Positions 18,061-27,210 are shown, counted from the first letter of the stretch. The stretch is DNA of 64,000 nt from Edwardsiella anguillarum ET080813 (GCF_000264765.2 NZ_CP006664.1:3756350-3820349), one strand, 5' to 3'. Notes: generated by a model from the letters alone, not told the origin. Program-made: numbers and translations.

Positions 18061-19284
18061 GTGATTGCTGACGGTCAGCCGGGGCATATTGATCAAATCA
18101 AGCAGATAAATGCTGGGGCGGTTTACCGCCTTATCGATCGTTTTGGCCCCATTTCGCGCATTGAGCTCTCAAAACGCGCACAGCTGGCACCCGCCAGCAT
18201 TACCAAAATCGTGCGTGAGCTGCTTGAGGCTCACCTGGTGCAGGAGACGGAATTCCAGGAGCCCGGCAGCCGCGGACGTCCTGCCGTGGGGCTCACGCTG
18301 GATACCGCATCCTGGCACTATCTTTGCGTGCGGATTGGGCTGGGCACGATGACGCTAGCGCTGCGCGATCTGAGCGGCGCGCTGGTCGCCGAAGAGGAGA
18401 TCGCGCTGCCGGCGCAGGGTGAACTGCCGCTGCTGACCCGCATCGTGACAGAGATCGATCTGTTTTTCACCCGCCACCAGCATCAGCTGGAGCGTCTGAC
18501 GGCGATTGCCATTACGCTGCCGGGGCTGATTAACGCCGCCCAGGGGATCGTACACCGGATGCCGTACTATGCTGAGGTGTGTGACATGGCGTTGAGCGTC
18601 GAGCTCTCGCGCCATACGGGGCTGCCGGTATATCTGCAGCATGACGTTTGCGCTTGGACCATGGCCGAGTCGCTGTTTGGCGCCGGCGCGGGCTGCGCCA
18701 ACCTGATTCAGATTGTCATTGACCATAACGTGGGCGCCGGCGTGATCAGCGAAGGGCGTCTGCTGAACGGAAGTCGCCAAAGTTTGGTAGAAATAGGGCA
18801 TACCCAGGTCGATCCCTATGGCAAGCAGTGCTACTGCGGAAACCATGGTTGTCTGGAGACGGTCGCCGGGCTGGGCAATATACTGACGCTGGCGCAGCAG
18901 CGTCTCGCGCTGTCGCCGTCGTCACAGCTGCACGCGGTCAGTCCGCTGAATATTGAGGCCCTGTGTCAGGCCGCGCTGCAGGGAGATCAGCTAGGACGGG
19001 ACTTGATCAATAGCGTCGGTCATAGCGTGGGGCGCATCGCTGCGGTGATGGTTAACCTGTTTAACCCGGAAAAAATCCTGATAGGCTCACCGCTGAACCA
19101 GGCCGCGGAGGTCTTGTTCCCCTCCATCGCCAGCGCAATTCGGCAGCAGGCGCTGCCCCATTACACCCAGCATCTTTCGGTTGAGGCCAGCCATTTTCAC
19201 AACCATGGTACGATGCCCGCTGCCGCGCTGGTCAAAGAAGCGCTATATAACGGTTCGCTGCTGGTACAGCTGCTGCAAGGGTAA
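18061..19284 (+). CDS. mlc: Mlc, glucose-responsive ROK-family repressor
   Basis: 407 residues with a GTG start. Mlc represses ptsG, ptsHI and manXYZ and is sequestered by unphosphorylated EIICB-Glc. The N-terminal helix-turn-helix is ELSKRAQLAPASITKIVREL. The ROK zinc site is intact (GHTQVDPYGKQCYCGNHGCLE, with the metal His and three Cys). It ends ALYNGSLLVQLLQG as in E. coli. It is followed by bioD2, the E. coli order, though about 240 bases separate them. Confidence 0.96.
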   Translation: MIADGQPGHIDQIKQINAGAVYRLIDRFGPISRIELSKRAQLAPASITKIVRELLEAHLVQETEFQEPGSRGRPAVGLTLDTASWHYLCVRIGLGTMTLALRDLSGALVAEEEIALPAQGELPLLTRIVTEIDLFFTRHQHQLERLTAIAITLPGLINAAQGIVHRMPYYAEVCDMALSVELSRHTGLPVYLQHDVCAWTMAESLFGAGAGCANLIQIVIDHNVGAGVISEGRLLNGSRQSLVEIGHTQVDPYGKQCYCGNHGCLETVAGLGNILTLAQQRLALSPSSQLHAVSPLNIEALCQAALQGDQLGRDLINSVGHSVGRIAAVMVNLFNPEKILIGSPLNQAAEVLFPSIASAIRQQALPHYTQHLSVEASHFHNHGTMPAAALVKEALYNGSLLVQLLQG

Positions 19285-19522
19285 TTGTACGCATAATTGT
19301 TCGCTTTTGTTTGCCGAACGGTTACTCATCGCCCGTGAATTCGCGCGCTGGGTAGGAAAATGATCCGCGCGATAAATAAAAATTTGAGCTAACGCAAGCC
19401 GCCTAAGAAGCGCTTCGCCTAGACTTCCTGGTTTATTAGCGATCGCGGGCACACAGCATACTTCCGGTCAGATCGTTCTGCTTTTTTATTATTAATCGGA
19501 GTCTCTCCGGAGTAATTATTCC

Positions 19523-20188
19523 ATGTTAAAACGCGTATTCGTTACGGGAACCGACACCGAGGTGGGTAAAACGGTGGCCTCCCGTGCGTTATTACAAGCT
19601 ATTCAGGCGGCGGGGCACAGCGCGGTGGGGTATAAACCTATCGCCGTAGGCAGCGATGAGACCCCGCAGGGATTACGCAATCGGGATGCCGTCACGCTGC
19701 TCGAGGCCTCTTCCATGGCGCTCAGCTATGACGAGGTTAATCCTGTCACCCTGCGCGAAGAGATAGCCAATGCCTATACCGGCGAGGCGCTGGACTATGG
19801 CGCCATGAGCCGTGGGCTGCAGCATCTGAGCGTGAAGGCGCAGCATGTCGTGGTGCAGGGAACCGGCGGCTGGCGGGTATTGATGCAGGATTTGCGTCCG
19901 CTCTCTGAATGGGTTGTGCAGGAGCAACTCCCGGTGATCCTGGTGGTGGGGATTAAGCTGGGCTGTATCAGCCATGCCATACTGACCGCTCAGGCCATTA
20001 TTAATGATGGCCTTCCGTTTGTCGGCTGGATTGCGAACCGGATTAACCCCGGCCTGTCGCATTATGCTGAGACCATTGATGCTCTGCGGCAGAAACTGCC
20101 GGCGCCGCAGCTGGGAGAGATCCCCTATCTGTACCGTCCAGAGGAAAAAGCGCTGGCGCGCTATATCGATTTGTCTGCGCTGGTCTGA
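19523..20188 (+). CDS. bioD2: BioD2 (YnfK), dethiobiotin synthetase-like ATPase
   Basis: 221 residues. The P-loop is FVTGTDTEVGKTVASRALL. BioD forms the ureido ring of dethiobiotin from DAPA, CO2 and ATP; this is the paralogue placed after mlc in enterobacteria, whose physiological role is less certain. The usual Lys after the P-loop region is present (GYKPIAVGS). A strong terminator follows at 20218. Confidence 0.9.
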   Translation: MLKRVFVTGTDTEVGKTVASRALLQAIQAAGHSAVGYKPIAVGSDETPQGLRNRDAVTLLEASSMALSYDEVNPVTLREEIANAYTGEALDYGAMSRGLQHLSVKAQHVVVQGTGGWRVLMQDLRPLSEWVVQEQLPVILVVGIKLGCISHAILTAQAIINDGLPFVGWIANRINPGLSHYAETIDALRQKLPAPQLGEIPYLYRPEEKALARYIDLSALV

Positions 20189-20217
20189 CGCCGCGTAAGG
20201 ACACGATTTTGTGACTG

Positions 20218-20251
20218 AAACGGGCGTGCACAGTGCACGCCCGTTTGCTTT
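20218..20251. terminator. Bidirectional terminator between bioD2 and the peroxidase gene
   Basis: A 13-bp stem, AAACGGGCGTGCA pairing with TGCACGCCCGTTT, with a three-base loop and T-rich tail (GCTTTT) on the plus strand. It ends bioD2 and may also serve the convergent cytochrome c peroxidase gene. Confidence 0.88.
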
Positions 20252-20262
20252 TCGGTCAACGG

Positions 20263-21729
20263 TTATGGATGGGCCGTCTCCCGCGGCGCCGTCGTTAGGC
20301 TCTCTGCGGCGGCGGCCGTGTTCATCGGATACGGCGTATAGACACCGTTCAGACTCTTCAGGAAGGCCACGATATCGTCGACATCGCTTTGCGGCAGGGT
20401 GACGCCGACCTGATAGCGCAGCATTTGCTTCACCGCCTCATCCAGCGTCTTCACATCGCCACGGTGGAAGTAGGGGCCGGTCAGCTCAACGTTACGCAGC
20501 GTCGGTACCTTCTGGCGCAGCTTATCGCGCAGATCCTGGGTCACGTTCATCCGGCCGATATCAGCGCTGGTCACTTCGCCAAACGGGTAGGCTTTGATCA
20601 ACCCGAGGGGCTCATAAGACTCCCCGCCCATGGCGACGCCGGCGTGGCAGGTTGCACAGCGGTTATCCTTAAAGAGCTGATAGCCATGCTGCTGCTGGGC
20701 CGTGAGTGCGCTGCTGTCGCCGCGCAGATAGCGATCAAACGCGGAGTTCGGCGTAATCAGGGTCCTTTCAAACTCGGCGATGGCGTCAGTGATGGTTTTT
20801 CCGCTGAACCCCTGCGGATACACCTTGAGAAACTCCTGCTTAAACGCCTGATCCTGATTCAGCTTACCGATGATTTGTTCCCACGACGTGGACGCCATCT
20901 CGATCGGGTTCAGCGGTGGCCCTCCGGCCTGATCCTGCAGGGTTGCCGCGCGGCCATCCCAGAACTGGGCGATGTTGAACACAGAGTTAAACACCGTCGG
21001 CGCGTTGATGGGGCCAACCTGGTCATCGACGCCCAGCGATGTTTTCCGCCCATCGACGCCGCCGGCACCCAGCTGGTGACAGTGGGCGCAGGCCACGGTG
21101 TCATTGCCGGATAGACGCGGATCGTGGTACAGACGGAATCCCAGCGCAACTTTTTCGGCGTTGACCGGTAAGGACTCGGGGATCGGCTGTATCGGCTCAT
21201 TGCGCAGTGAGGGTGCCATATCTGGCGTTGTGTAATATTTTTGCCGCTGCTCATTCACCCACTTCAGCAGGGTATCGCGATCGGCCTGTGACATCCTGCC
21301 GGCCCAGTGCATCGCGGTATAGCGGGTGGGCGGCATGGTTTGATGCTGAACCACCCACTCCAGCTTATTGAGATCCGTCAGGGTCGGCGGTTGGCCGCTG
21401 GCGGTTTTCCACGGGGAGGGCTTCAGCAGACTTTCGCGCAGGGGGGTCAGGTTGAACGCCTTATATCCCTGATACATGTCATACTCCATTAGCTGCTTCA
21501 CGCCGGGAACACTGGCATAAAACGGCAAATTCGCCGACGGCGTATGGCAGTAGTCACAGCCCTTTTCGCTCAGGATCCCCAATACCTGAGCATTAAGCGG
21601 TGAGCTTGCCGGTTCACTCGGTACGGTATTACGCTGTTTGTCATGATTATAGACATAGCCGACCAACCCTAAGTAGCAGGCGATACCGACAATGACGATG
21701 CCTCCCACCCATTTCGTTATTTTTTTCAT
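20263..21729 (-). CDS. Tri-haem cytochrome c peroxidase (YhjA/Ccp type)
   Basis: 488 residues from the ATG at 21729 (MKKITKWVGG), with one N-terminal membrane anchor (residues 8-27) and a periplasmic body. Three haem c motifs are present: CDYCH in an extra N-terminal domain, then CAHCH and CATCH of the two-domain bacterial peroxidase core. This matches E. coli Ccp (YhjA), which takes electrons from quinol to reduce H2O2 without oxygen. An FNR-box-like site lies about 105 bases upstream, fitting anaerobic induction. An upstream in-frame extension exists but lacks the expected anchor-first layout. Confidence 0.92.
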   Translation of the reverse strand: MKKITKWVGGIVIVGIACYLGLVGYVYNHDKQRNTVPSEPASSPLNAQVLGILSEKGCDYCHTPSANLPFYASVPGVKQLMEYDMYQGYKAFNLTPLRESLLKPSPWKTASGQPPTLTDLNKLEWVVQHQTMPPTRYTAMHWAGRMSQADRDTLLKWVNEQRQKYYTTPDMAPSLRNEPIQPIPESLPVNAEKVALGFRLYHDPRLSGNDTVACAHCHQLGAGGVDGRKTSLGVDDQVGPINAPTVFNSVFNIAQFWDGRAATLQDQAGGPPLNPIEMASTSWEQIIGKLNQDQAFKQEFLKVYPQGFSGKTITDAIAEFERTLITPNSAFDRYLRGDSSALTAQQQHGYQLFKDNRCATCHAGVAMGGESYEPLGLIKAYPFGEVTSADIGRMNVTQDLRDKLRQKVPTLRNVELTGPYFHRGDVKTLDEAVKQMLRYQVGVTLPQSDVDDIVAFLKSLNGVYTPYPMNTAAAAESLTTAPRETAHP

Positions 21730-21832
21730 TGTTACAGAACTCCTTTTGAGAGTGTCAATACGGCTGCGGAGGCAGCCGACAAATATCGGCGAACCGACGC
21801 GACCATAGTGCAGGGTGGTCTCGCAGCGATAT

Positions 21833-21846
21833 TTGATAAGTGTCAA
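21833..21846. promoter_or_regulatory. Putative FNR box upstream of the cytochrome c peroxidase gene
   Basis: TTGATAAGTGTCAA differs from the FNR consensus TTGAT-N4-ATCAA at one position. It is about 104 bases upstream of the peroxidase ATG, a reasonable place for activation. FNR itself is encoded in this window. Confidence 0.62.
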
Positions 21847-22096
21847 CGATAGATGCAGGGACGGCCTATCATTAAGATAGGAACCGACAATTAATGATGT
21901 TTTTTTAGATGCATATACTGCCTTTCAGGCAGGATTCGGCGATAAGTTTGTATATTACATGGCAATATTATCTTTTCCTGACAGATGATCTTTACCCAGC
22001 GCGCAACCGCCGTCGTCTGGACGGCGGTGTGGCGATAGACCCCGGCGCTGACGCCGCGGTGATCGCATCGTCAGTAAACGCCGACTTATTATGGCA

Positions 22097-22225
22097 TTAG
22101 TTGGATAAAGAGATTACGCCGATAATGAATTCCTTTTCACCGTACTTAATTGCATTATGATGTTCGCCGTTGATATAGGTCTGCATGGTGATCGCCAACA
22201 ATAGCGCATCAGTTTTGAAATGCAT
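22097..22225 (-). CDS. Possible 42-codon small ORF, unrecognised
   Basis: An ATG at 22225 opens a frame starting MHFKTDALLLAITMQTYING and ending VISLSN. No family is recognised. It lies in AT-rich DNA between the peroxidase gene and the bgl-type remnant, and lacks a convincing ribosome-binding site. It could be a small gene, a fragment of a lost gene, or chance. Confidence 0.2.
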   Translation of the reverse strand: MHFKTDALLLAITMQTYINGEHHNAIKYGEKEFIIGVISLSN

Positions 22226-22359
22226 GAATTTATTTAATTTATGAATTATTGGGGAGATATTAAATAGACGCTAACATAGAGACAAATTACCAATCAGCCC
22301 CACACTTTTTATTAAGATAGTGGAAGTTGTTATGGGTGCAATTACAGTATTAAAACACT

Positions 22360-22388
22360 GGATTGTTACTGCACCTGCAGGCAAAACC
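22360..22388 (+). promoter_or_regulatory. Ribonucleic antiterminator (RAT) of the bgl/lic type
   Basis: GGATTGTTACTGC, then a four-base variable stretch, then GCAGGCAAAACC. This is the 29-base RAT recognised by BglG/LicT-type CAT domains. Its 3' end (AAAACC) overlaps the 5' arm of the terminator that follows, the classical mutually exclusive arrangement. Confidence 0.87.
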
Positions 22389-22427
22389 TGATCGTTGGCG
22401 ATGATGTCAAAGGTCAGGTTTTTTTTG
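22383..22427 (+). terminator. Conditional terminator overlapping the RAT
   Basis: AAAACCTGA pairs with TCAGGTTTT and runs into a stretch of T. In bgl-type operons this hairpin forms when the antiterminator protein is not bound to the RAT. Confidence 0.8.
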
Positions 22428-22478
22428 TTTTGTCGCCGTGGCCGACCTATCGACAGCGGCGGGAGAGCGCTCGGGGGG

Positions 22479-22786
22479 ATGATGCGCATATTGCCAACAT
22501 CCTGAATAATAATGTGATACTGGCGTTGGATAGCCGGCAACGCGAGCTGGTGATGATGGGGCGAGGCCTTGCTTTTCATCAGTGCGTAGGGGATATCCTG
22601 GATGAGGGTAGAATAGAGAAAATATTTACACTTCAATGTAATAGATTAAACTGTCGATCTCATGACATGATTCTACACCTTCCCCTGGATGCTATAGCCA
22701 CCTGCGAGCGCATTATTTTATCGGCTTATACTGGCGCAGGTCGGGCTCGCCAGCGCATTGGCGGAGTACTGCTATTGCGCCATTGA
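22479..22786 (+). pseudogene. Decayed BglG/LicT-family antiterminator (CAT domain remnant)
   Basis: The frame reads IANILNNNVILALDSRQREL then VMMGRGLAFHQCVGD, a textbook CAT RNA-binding domain, and continues through LPLDAIATCERIILSA, the start of PRD1. It stops soon after, so most of PRD1 and all of PRD2 are missing. The natural start ATG-ATG-CGC at 22479 is out of frame by two bases; removing one AT from CGCATATTGCC would restore MMRIANILNNN. No PTS permease or glucosidase follows. This is the remnant of a beta-glucoside-type operon whose RNA switch is still intact upstream. Confidence 0.8.
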
Positions 22787-22925
22787 GCGACATCGCCGAG
22801 GGGCTGTTATTCACAATGAACTTTTACGGGAATGCTGCGGAAAGACGTAGGAAAGGAAAGTAAGTAGGAATCGCCTTATCTCTCCATGCTAGTATAGCCG
22901 CAGGATTTTCGACGACATAGGCCCT

Positions 22926-24407
22926 ATGAGTACGGATACGACATCGATAAGCCCGAAGCGGGTACTGGTCTTGGCAGCCTGCATGCTTGCCACCTTCATG
23001 GCGGCGATTGAGGTAACGATTGTCTCTACCGCCATGCCAACCATCATTGCCGATTTGGGCGGTTTCTCCCTGCTGGGATGGGTGTTTGCCGCCTATTTGC
23101 TGACGCAGGCGATCTCTATTCCTATCTATGGGCGGTTAGCGGATCTGCATGGCCGCAAGCGGATGTTTTATATCGGCGCCTCGCTGTTCCTTTTGGGCTC
23201 TGTGCTCTGCGGCTTTGCCCACAGCATGCTGTGGCTGATCGCGTTCCGCGCGCTGCAGGGGGCTGGCGCTGGCGCGATTACACCGATCGCGGTCACCATT
23301 ATTGCCGATGTCTATGGCCCCCTTGAGCGTCCCCGTATTCAGGGCTATCTCTCCAGCGTCTGGGGCGTATCGGCGATCGTCGGGCCGTTGATGGGGGCAT
23401 TTATCGTCCAGCATTTCCACTGGTCCCTGGTCTTTTGGATCAATTTGCCCATTGGCTGCTGCGCGATGTATCTGCTATGGCGTTATTTTCCCGAACAGCG
23501 ACATCCGCGGCGCCATGCGCTGGATCTGGCCGGAACCGCCTGGCTCGCCATCGGCATCAGCGCGCTGTTGCTGTCACTGCTTCAGGCCGAGTGGCTGGGG
23601 TGGTGGGTGCTGCTGCTACTGGCCATCGCCGTGCTGAGTGGTTTTTTACTGTGGCGTCAGGAGCTGCGCGCGACAGAGCCCCTGTTTCCGGCCGTACTCT
23701 GGCGCCAGCGCATTATGGTGGCCGGCAACATCGGCGGGCTGGTCGTGGGGGCCGCCATGATGGGCGTCGCCGCATTTTTACCCACCTATGTGCAGGGCGT
23801 CATGGGATATTCGGCCCTGGAGGCCGGTACGACGCTGGCCCTCATGTCGATAGGCTGGCCTATCGCGAGCACGCTCAGCGGCCGGCTGATGGCCCATACG
23901 TCATACCGGACCACGGCGTTGCTGGGCGCCCTGTTGCTGATCGCGGGAAGCCTGTGTCTGCTGTGGCAGACTCCACAGGGGAGCCTGTGGTGGGGGCGAG
24001 TTTCGGCCTTTATCATCGGCGCGGCGATGGGAATGACCAATACCACCTTCCTGGTCTCCGTCCAGAACAGCGCGCCGCATTCCATGCGCGGTATTGCGAC
24101 GGCCTGCACGGTGTTTACCCGTATGCTGGGCTCTGCGCTGGGCACCGCCGTGCTTGGTGCGACGCTCAACCTGAATCTGGCCTGGCGCCTACCGCAGGTG
24201 AGCGATCCGGTACAGCGGCTGATGACCCTGCGTACTCAGCCGGCGGCAGAGGAGGTCGGCGCGCTGTTGGCGCCGGTCGCGGCGTCGCTGCATGCGGTGT
24301 TTATTGCGGCGGCGCTATTGGCGTGGCTGGCCCTGTTGGCGGCATGGCTGATCCCGGCGGGGGCGGGGCTGCGCGAGCGGATTGAAGAGATCGGGGATAA
24401 TAAGTAG
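22926..24407 (+). CDS. DHA2-family MFS efflux transporter (14 TM)
   Basis: 493 residues, fourteen predicted helices. Motif A reads GRLADLHGRKRM. The antiporter motif-C region is SVWGVSAIVGPLMGAFIVQ, and an acidic residue sits in the first helix (FMAAIEVTIVSTAMP). These place it with proton-coupled drug exporters of the EmrB/MdtD group; the substrate cannot be told. There is no adjacent membrane-fusion protein gene, so it probably works alone in the inner membrane. A G+C-rich hairpin follows. Confidence 0.85.
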   Translation: MSTDTTSISPKRVLVLAACMLATFMAAIEVTIVSTAMPTIIADLGGFSLLGWVFAAYLLTQAISIPIYGRLADLHGRKRMFYIGASLFLLGSVLCGFAHSMLWLIAFRALQGAGAGAITPIAVTIIADVYGPLERPRIQGYLSSVWGVSAIVGPLMGAFIVQHFHWSLVFWINLPIGCCAMYLLWRYFPEQRHPRRHALDLAGTAWLAIGISALLLSLLQAEWLGWWVLLLLAIAVLSGFLLWRQELRATEPLFPAVLWRQRIMVAGNIGGLVVGAAMMGVAAFLPTYVQGVMGYSALEAGTTLALMSIGWPIASTLSGRLMAHTSYRTTALLGALLLIAGSLCLLWQTPQGSLWWGRVSAFIIGAAMGMTNTTFLVSVQNSAPHSMRGIATACTVFTRMLGSALGTAVLGATLNLNLAWRLPQVSDPVQRLMTLRTQPAAEEVGALLAPVAASLHAVFIAAALLAWLALLAAWLIPAGAGLRERIEEIGDNK

Positions 24408-24408
24408 T

Positions 24409-24431
24409 CCAGGCCGCCGACGGCGGCCTGG
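24409..24431. terminator. Hairpin between the MFS gene and ynfD
   Basis: CCAGGCCGCC pairs with GGCGGCCTGG around a three-base loop, placed between convergent genes. There is no long T run, so its strength as an intrinsic terminator is uncertain. Confidence 0.55.
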
Positions 24432-24435
24432 GCGT

Positions 24436-24708
24436 TTAGCGTGGATTCACATGGGCGCCTGGCTCGGCGCCGTCGGTACGGATATAGACAATTTTCTGAG
24501 TGTCGTTACCGCAGTGACCCACAACTTGACCGCCTGCCTGCTGTACCTGATCGTTGGGGACGATCTCTAGCGTAAAGGCCTCCTGGGGGACACCGTTGGC
24601 CACGATCTTCTGGCTAATCTCATCCCGAATGCTTTCGCAGGAGGAGGCGGCGGCATAAGAGAACAACGGCGCCAGGAGCAGGGCGGACAATAAGATAGGT
24701 TTATGCAT
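24436..24708 (-). CDS. ynfD: YnfD-like DUF1161 periplasmic protein
   Basis: 90 residues: a signal peptide (MHKPILLSALLLAPLFSYAAA) then SCESIRDEISQKIVANGVPQ, EIVPNDQ and VVGHCGNDTQKIVY, as in E. coli YnfD. Two conserved Cys could form a disulfide. Function unknown. It lies 14 bases downstream of ynfB in the same direction, probably one transcript. Confidence 0.88.
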   Translation of the reverse strand: MHKPILLSALLLAPLFSYAAASSCESIRDEISQKIVANGVPQEAFTLEIVPNDQVQQAGGQVVGHCGNDTQKIVYIRTDGAEPGAHVNPR

Positions 24709-24722
24709 AGGATACCTGTCAG

Positions 24723-25091
24723 TTAGGGTGTTAACGGACGCCCGCTCTGGCGATCCAGGCAGCGGCGCGTCTCTGGCTCCCAGTAGGCGTTGACGTTCAG
24801 ACTGCGCTCACAGCGCTCTCGCTGCTCGATGGCCCGATCGGCCTTATCAAACTCTTTCTCAACGTGGCTGTTGACCTTGTTACGCAACGGGCGGGTTTGA
24901 TCCCATTGCTCCCGCTGTTCACGCGCCTGTTCTTTGGTCAGCGAGTTGTCTTGTCCACCGCTGGAGCCAAAGACGCAGGTGCTACCGGCCTCGCAGCTGG
25001 CGGCCTGCGCGGCGCTGTGCCAACCGACGCCGCCGAGCAGTAGCAGCAGGGGAATCAAACGGACGAGTCGATGTCGTTTCTCTATCTTCAC
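24723..25091 (-). CDS. ynfB: YnfB-like DUF1283 periplasmic protein
   Basis: About 122 residues. A signal peptide (hydrophobic [10 protein letters not shown], cleavage near AQAA) precedes a charged domain with [25 protein letters not shown] and [14 protein letters not shown], matching E. coli YnfB. I chose the GTG at 25091: a GAGGA ribosome-binding sequence sits about eight bases before it and E. coli begins MKI at the same place. An ATG eight codons upstream is the alternative. Function unknown. Confidence 0.86.
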   Translation of the reverse strand: MKIEKRHRLVRLIPLLLLLGGVGWHSAAQAASCEAGSTCVFGSSGGQDNSLTKEQAREQREQWDQTRPLRNKVNSHVEKEFDKADRAIEQRERCERSLNVNAYWEPETRRCLDRQSGRPLTP

Positions 25092-25194
25092 AGTGTTGTC
25101 CTCAGCGAAATGCACTCTTCAGACCGCGCAGAGCGTCATTGATTCAATCTGCCATGATTTTCTCTATGACGCCATAGCCGTAATCGGCGAATGC

Positions 25195-25944
25195 CTATTC
25201 GCCGCGATAGATCGCCAGAGGTGAGAACGACTGGGAGACTGGCATCATCTCCATCGTATTGATGTTGACGTGAGGGGGCAGCGTGGCCACCCAGAACACC
25301 GCCTCGGCGATATCGTCGGCGGTTAGAGCGTGCGCGTCTTGATAGGTACGGGTGACGCGCTGCTCGTCGCCTTTAAAGCGGACGCTGGAGAATTCGGTAC
25401 CGCCAACCAGACCGGGCTCAATGTCGCTCACCCGGATTCGGGTTCCGTGCAGATCGGCCCGCAGACCAAGACTGAACTGGCGGACAAAGGCCTTGGTTGC
25501 GCCATAGACATTGCCGCCGGCGTAGGGCCAGCTGCCCGCCGTTGAACCGATATTGATGATATGACCCGCGTTGCGGGCGACCATTTCAGGCAGCAGGGCA
25601 CGGGTCATGTTCACTACGCCTTTGACGTTGGTGTCGATCATGGTTTCCCAGTCATCGATATCCGCCCGATGGGCGGGCTCCAGCCCCAGAGCGAGACCGG
25701 CGTTATTGACCAGCAGATCGACGGTGCGCTGCGCCGGCGTCAGGTGCGCGATCGCATCCTGGATCGCGGCCCGATTACGGACATCCAGCTGAACGACCGT
25801 TAGCGCGTCGCCCAGCTCATCCCGCAGCGCCTCCAGCCGTTCTAGGCGCCGTCCGGCGGCGATGACGTGATGGCCATGACGGATAAACTTACGGGCGATT
25901 GCAGCGCCAAACCCGGCGCTAGCACCGGTAATGAAAACGTTCAT
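25195..25944 (-). CDS. ydfG: YdfG, short-chain dehydrogenase (3-hydroxy acid / malonic semialdehyde reductase)
   Basis: 249 residues from the ATG at 25944, with GAGGGAG upstream. An NADP-dependent SDR acting on serine, 3-hydroxy acids and malonic semialdehyde (the RutE/YdfG role in pyrimidine breakdown). The Rossmann motif is FITGASAGFGAAIAR; the catalytic set is NNAG, Ser in IGSTAGSWPYAG, and YGATK. The C-terminus NINTMEMMPVSQSF is E. coli-like. Confidence 0.93.
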   Translation of the reverse strand: MNVFITGASAGFGAAIARKFIRHGHHVIAAGRRLERLEALRDELGDALTVVQLDVRNRAAIQDAIAHLTPAQRTVDLLVNNAGLALGLEPAHRADIDDWETMIDTNVKGVVNMTRALLPEMVARNAGHIINIGSTAGSWPYAGGNVYGATKAFVRQFSLGLRADLHGTRIRVSDIEPGLVGGTEFSSVRFKGDEQRVTRTYQDAHALTADDIAEAVFWVATLPPHVNINTMEMMPVSQSFSPLAIYRGE

Positions 25945-26210
25945 ACTCACTCCCTCGCGTGTGGATAAATTCGGCGCGCCTTTACAACGTTTCACAACCG
26001 TCGGCGTTACGCACCCTATTGGAACACTGCCTATCAGAATGCCAGAATTATCCTAATATGTAATCATGATAATAATTCGATACAGTTCATATTTTAAGAT
26101 TCTATGGTTTTTATTCGTAATATACTATCTGTCTTATTAAAATCGAGATATTCTTAGCAGGGATTTACGTTACTACGTATAAACATGCGACATATTAAGG
26201 ACTATGCAAG

Positions 26211-27164
26211 ATGCATGAAAAACCAGTAAACCATGTCAATGATGAGATCGATCTGCTTGATATCATTAGGCAGCTATGGCAAGGGAAAGTGATTGTTTTT
26301 TGTGTTTCAATCGTGTTTCTCGCTATCGCAGGCATTTATATCATGTTAGCTACGCCAAAATGGACGGCGGAGTCAACGCTTTCGAAGCCTTATCTTAACC
26401 AGTTGGCAAATTATCCCGCGGGGGTCATGTTGAGCCAGGCCTGGCCGATGAATGAGGGGGATAACACTCCTGCCATCGATGGTGAAAAAACAACCAGCAA
26501 TGTATTTAATACCTTTGTCGCCACGGCCAGTGCCCAAATTCTCTCAGGTATCAACATCAGCATTCGCCCCGGCGCCACCGCCGATACATATATTATCTCC
26601 TCAACGGCAAACGATCCGGCATCGGCAAAGGAGAATTTGCAATCGGCCTTAATGTCGCTGCGTGATGAGACTCGTAAGCAGCTGGATGCGTCGATGTACA
26701 GCTCGCTGCGTGAACGAGCTAATAGCCTGAAAATACAGATGCAAGCTCAGGAGAATAGCGCCAAGGCCCAGCGAGACTACCGTGTTAGCGTGTTGAAAAA
26801 TGCGTTGCAGTTAGCGCATCAGATGAATATTCAACAGACCAAGCTTAACCCTGTATCCGGAGAAATATCTGACGACATGCTATTTATGCTTGGTGTCCCA
26901 ATCTTAAATACAATGATTGAGCATGAAAAAAACTTGCCGCTTAAGTTTAATGCCAGTTATTTTGATATGCAGGAGATGTTCGCTTCGATTAATGGTTTTA
27001 AGCTAACTGGCGACAACCTATCCATATTTAATGCGACAAATATCTCCGTGGATAAAGTCGGGCAAAAGCGCGCTTTGATTTTGGTTTTATCCTTATTGCT
27101 TGGCGTAATTTTAAGCTGTGGATATATTTTGCTGAGAAACGCACTGCGCAGCGCTAACAAGTAA
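26211..27164 (+). CDS. Wzz-family polysaccharide chain-length determinant
   Basis: 317 residues. The N-terminal Wzz signature is IDLLDIIRQLWQGKVIVF, with TM1 at about residues 29-47. A large helical periplasmic domain follows, and a C-terminal TM helix (LILVLSLLLGVILSCGYILL). Wzz proteins set the modal length of O-antigen or capsule chains made by the Wzy pathway. It stands alone, without sugar-transferase neighbours, in DNA clearly more AT-rich than its flanks, so horizontal origin is likely. Which polymer it controls is unknown. Confidence 0.86.
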   Translation: MHEKPVNHVNDEIDLLDIIRQLWQGKVIVFCVSIVFLAIAGIYIMLATPKWTAESTLSKPYLNQLANYPAGVMLSQAWPMNEGDNTPAIDGEKTTSNVFNTFVATASAQILSGINISIRPGATADTYIISSTANDPASAKENLQSALMSLRDETRKQLDASMYSSLRERANSLKIQMQAQENSAKAQRDYRVSVLKNALQLAHQMNIQQTKLNPVSGEISDDMLFMLGVPILNTMIEHEKNLPLKFNASYFDMQEMFASINGFKLTGDNLSIFNATNISVDKVGQKRALILVLSLLLGVILSCGYILLRNALRSANK

Positions 27165-27175
27165 GAGCTATTCTT

Positions 27176-27210
27176 AAAGGCATGTGCATCGCTTGGCATG
27201 CCTTTTTTCT
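27176..27210 (+). terminator. Terminator after the wzz-type gene
   Basis: AAAGGCATG pairs with CATGCCTTT, followed by a T run. It lies immediately before the end of the convergent HD-GYP gene. Confidence 0.85.

Noticed and set aside
22271-22636. A minus-strand 121-residue protein over the antiterminator locus
   Set aside because: It overlaps the RAT, the terminator and the CAT-domain remnant and has no protein-like features.
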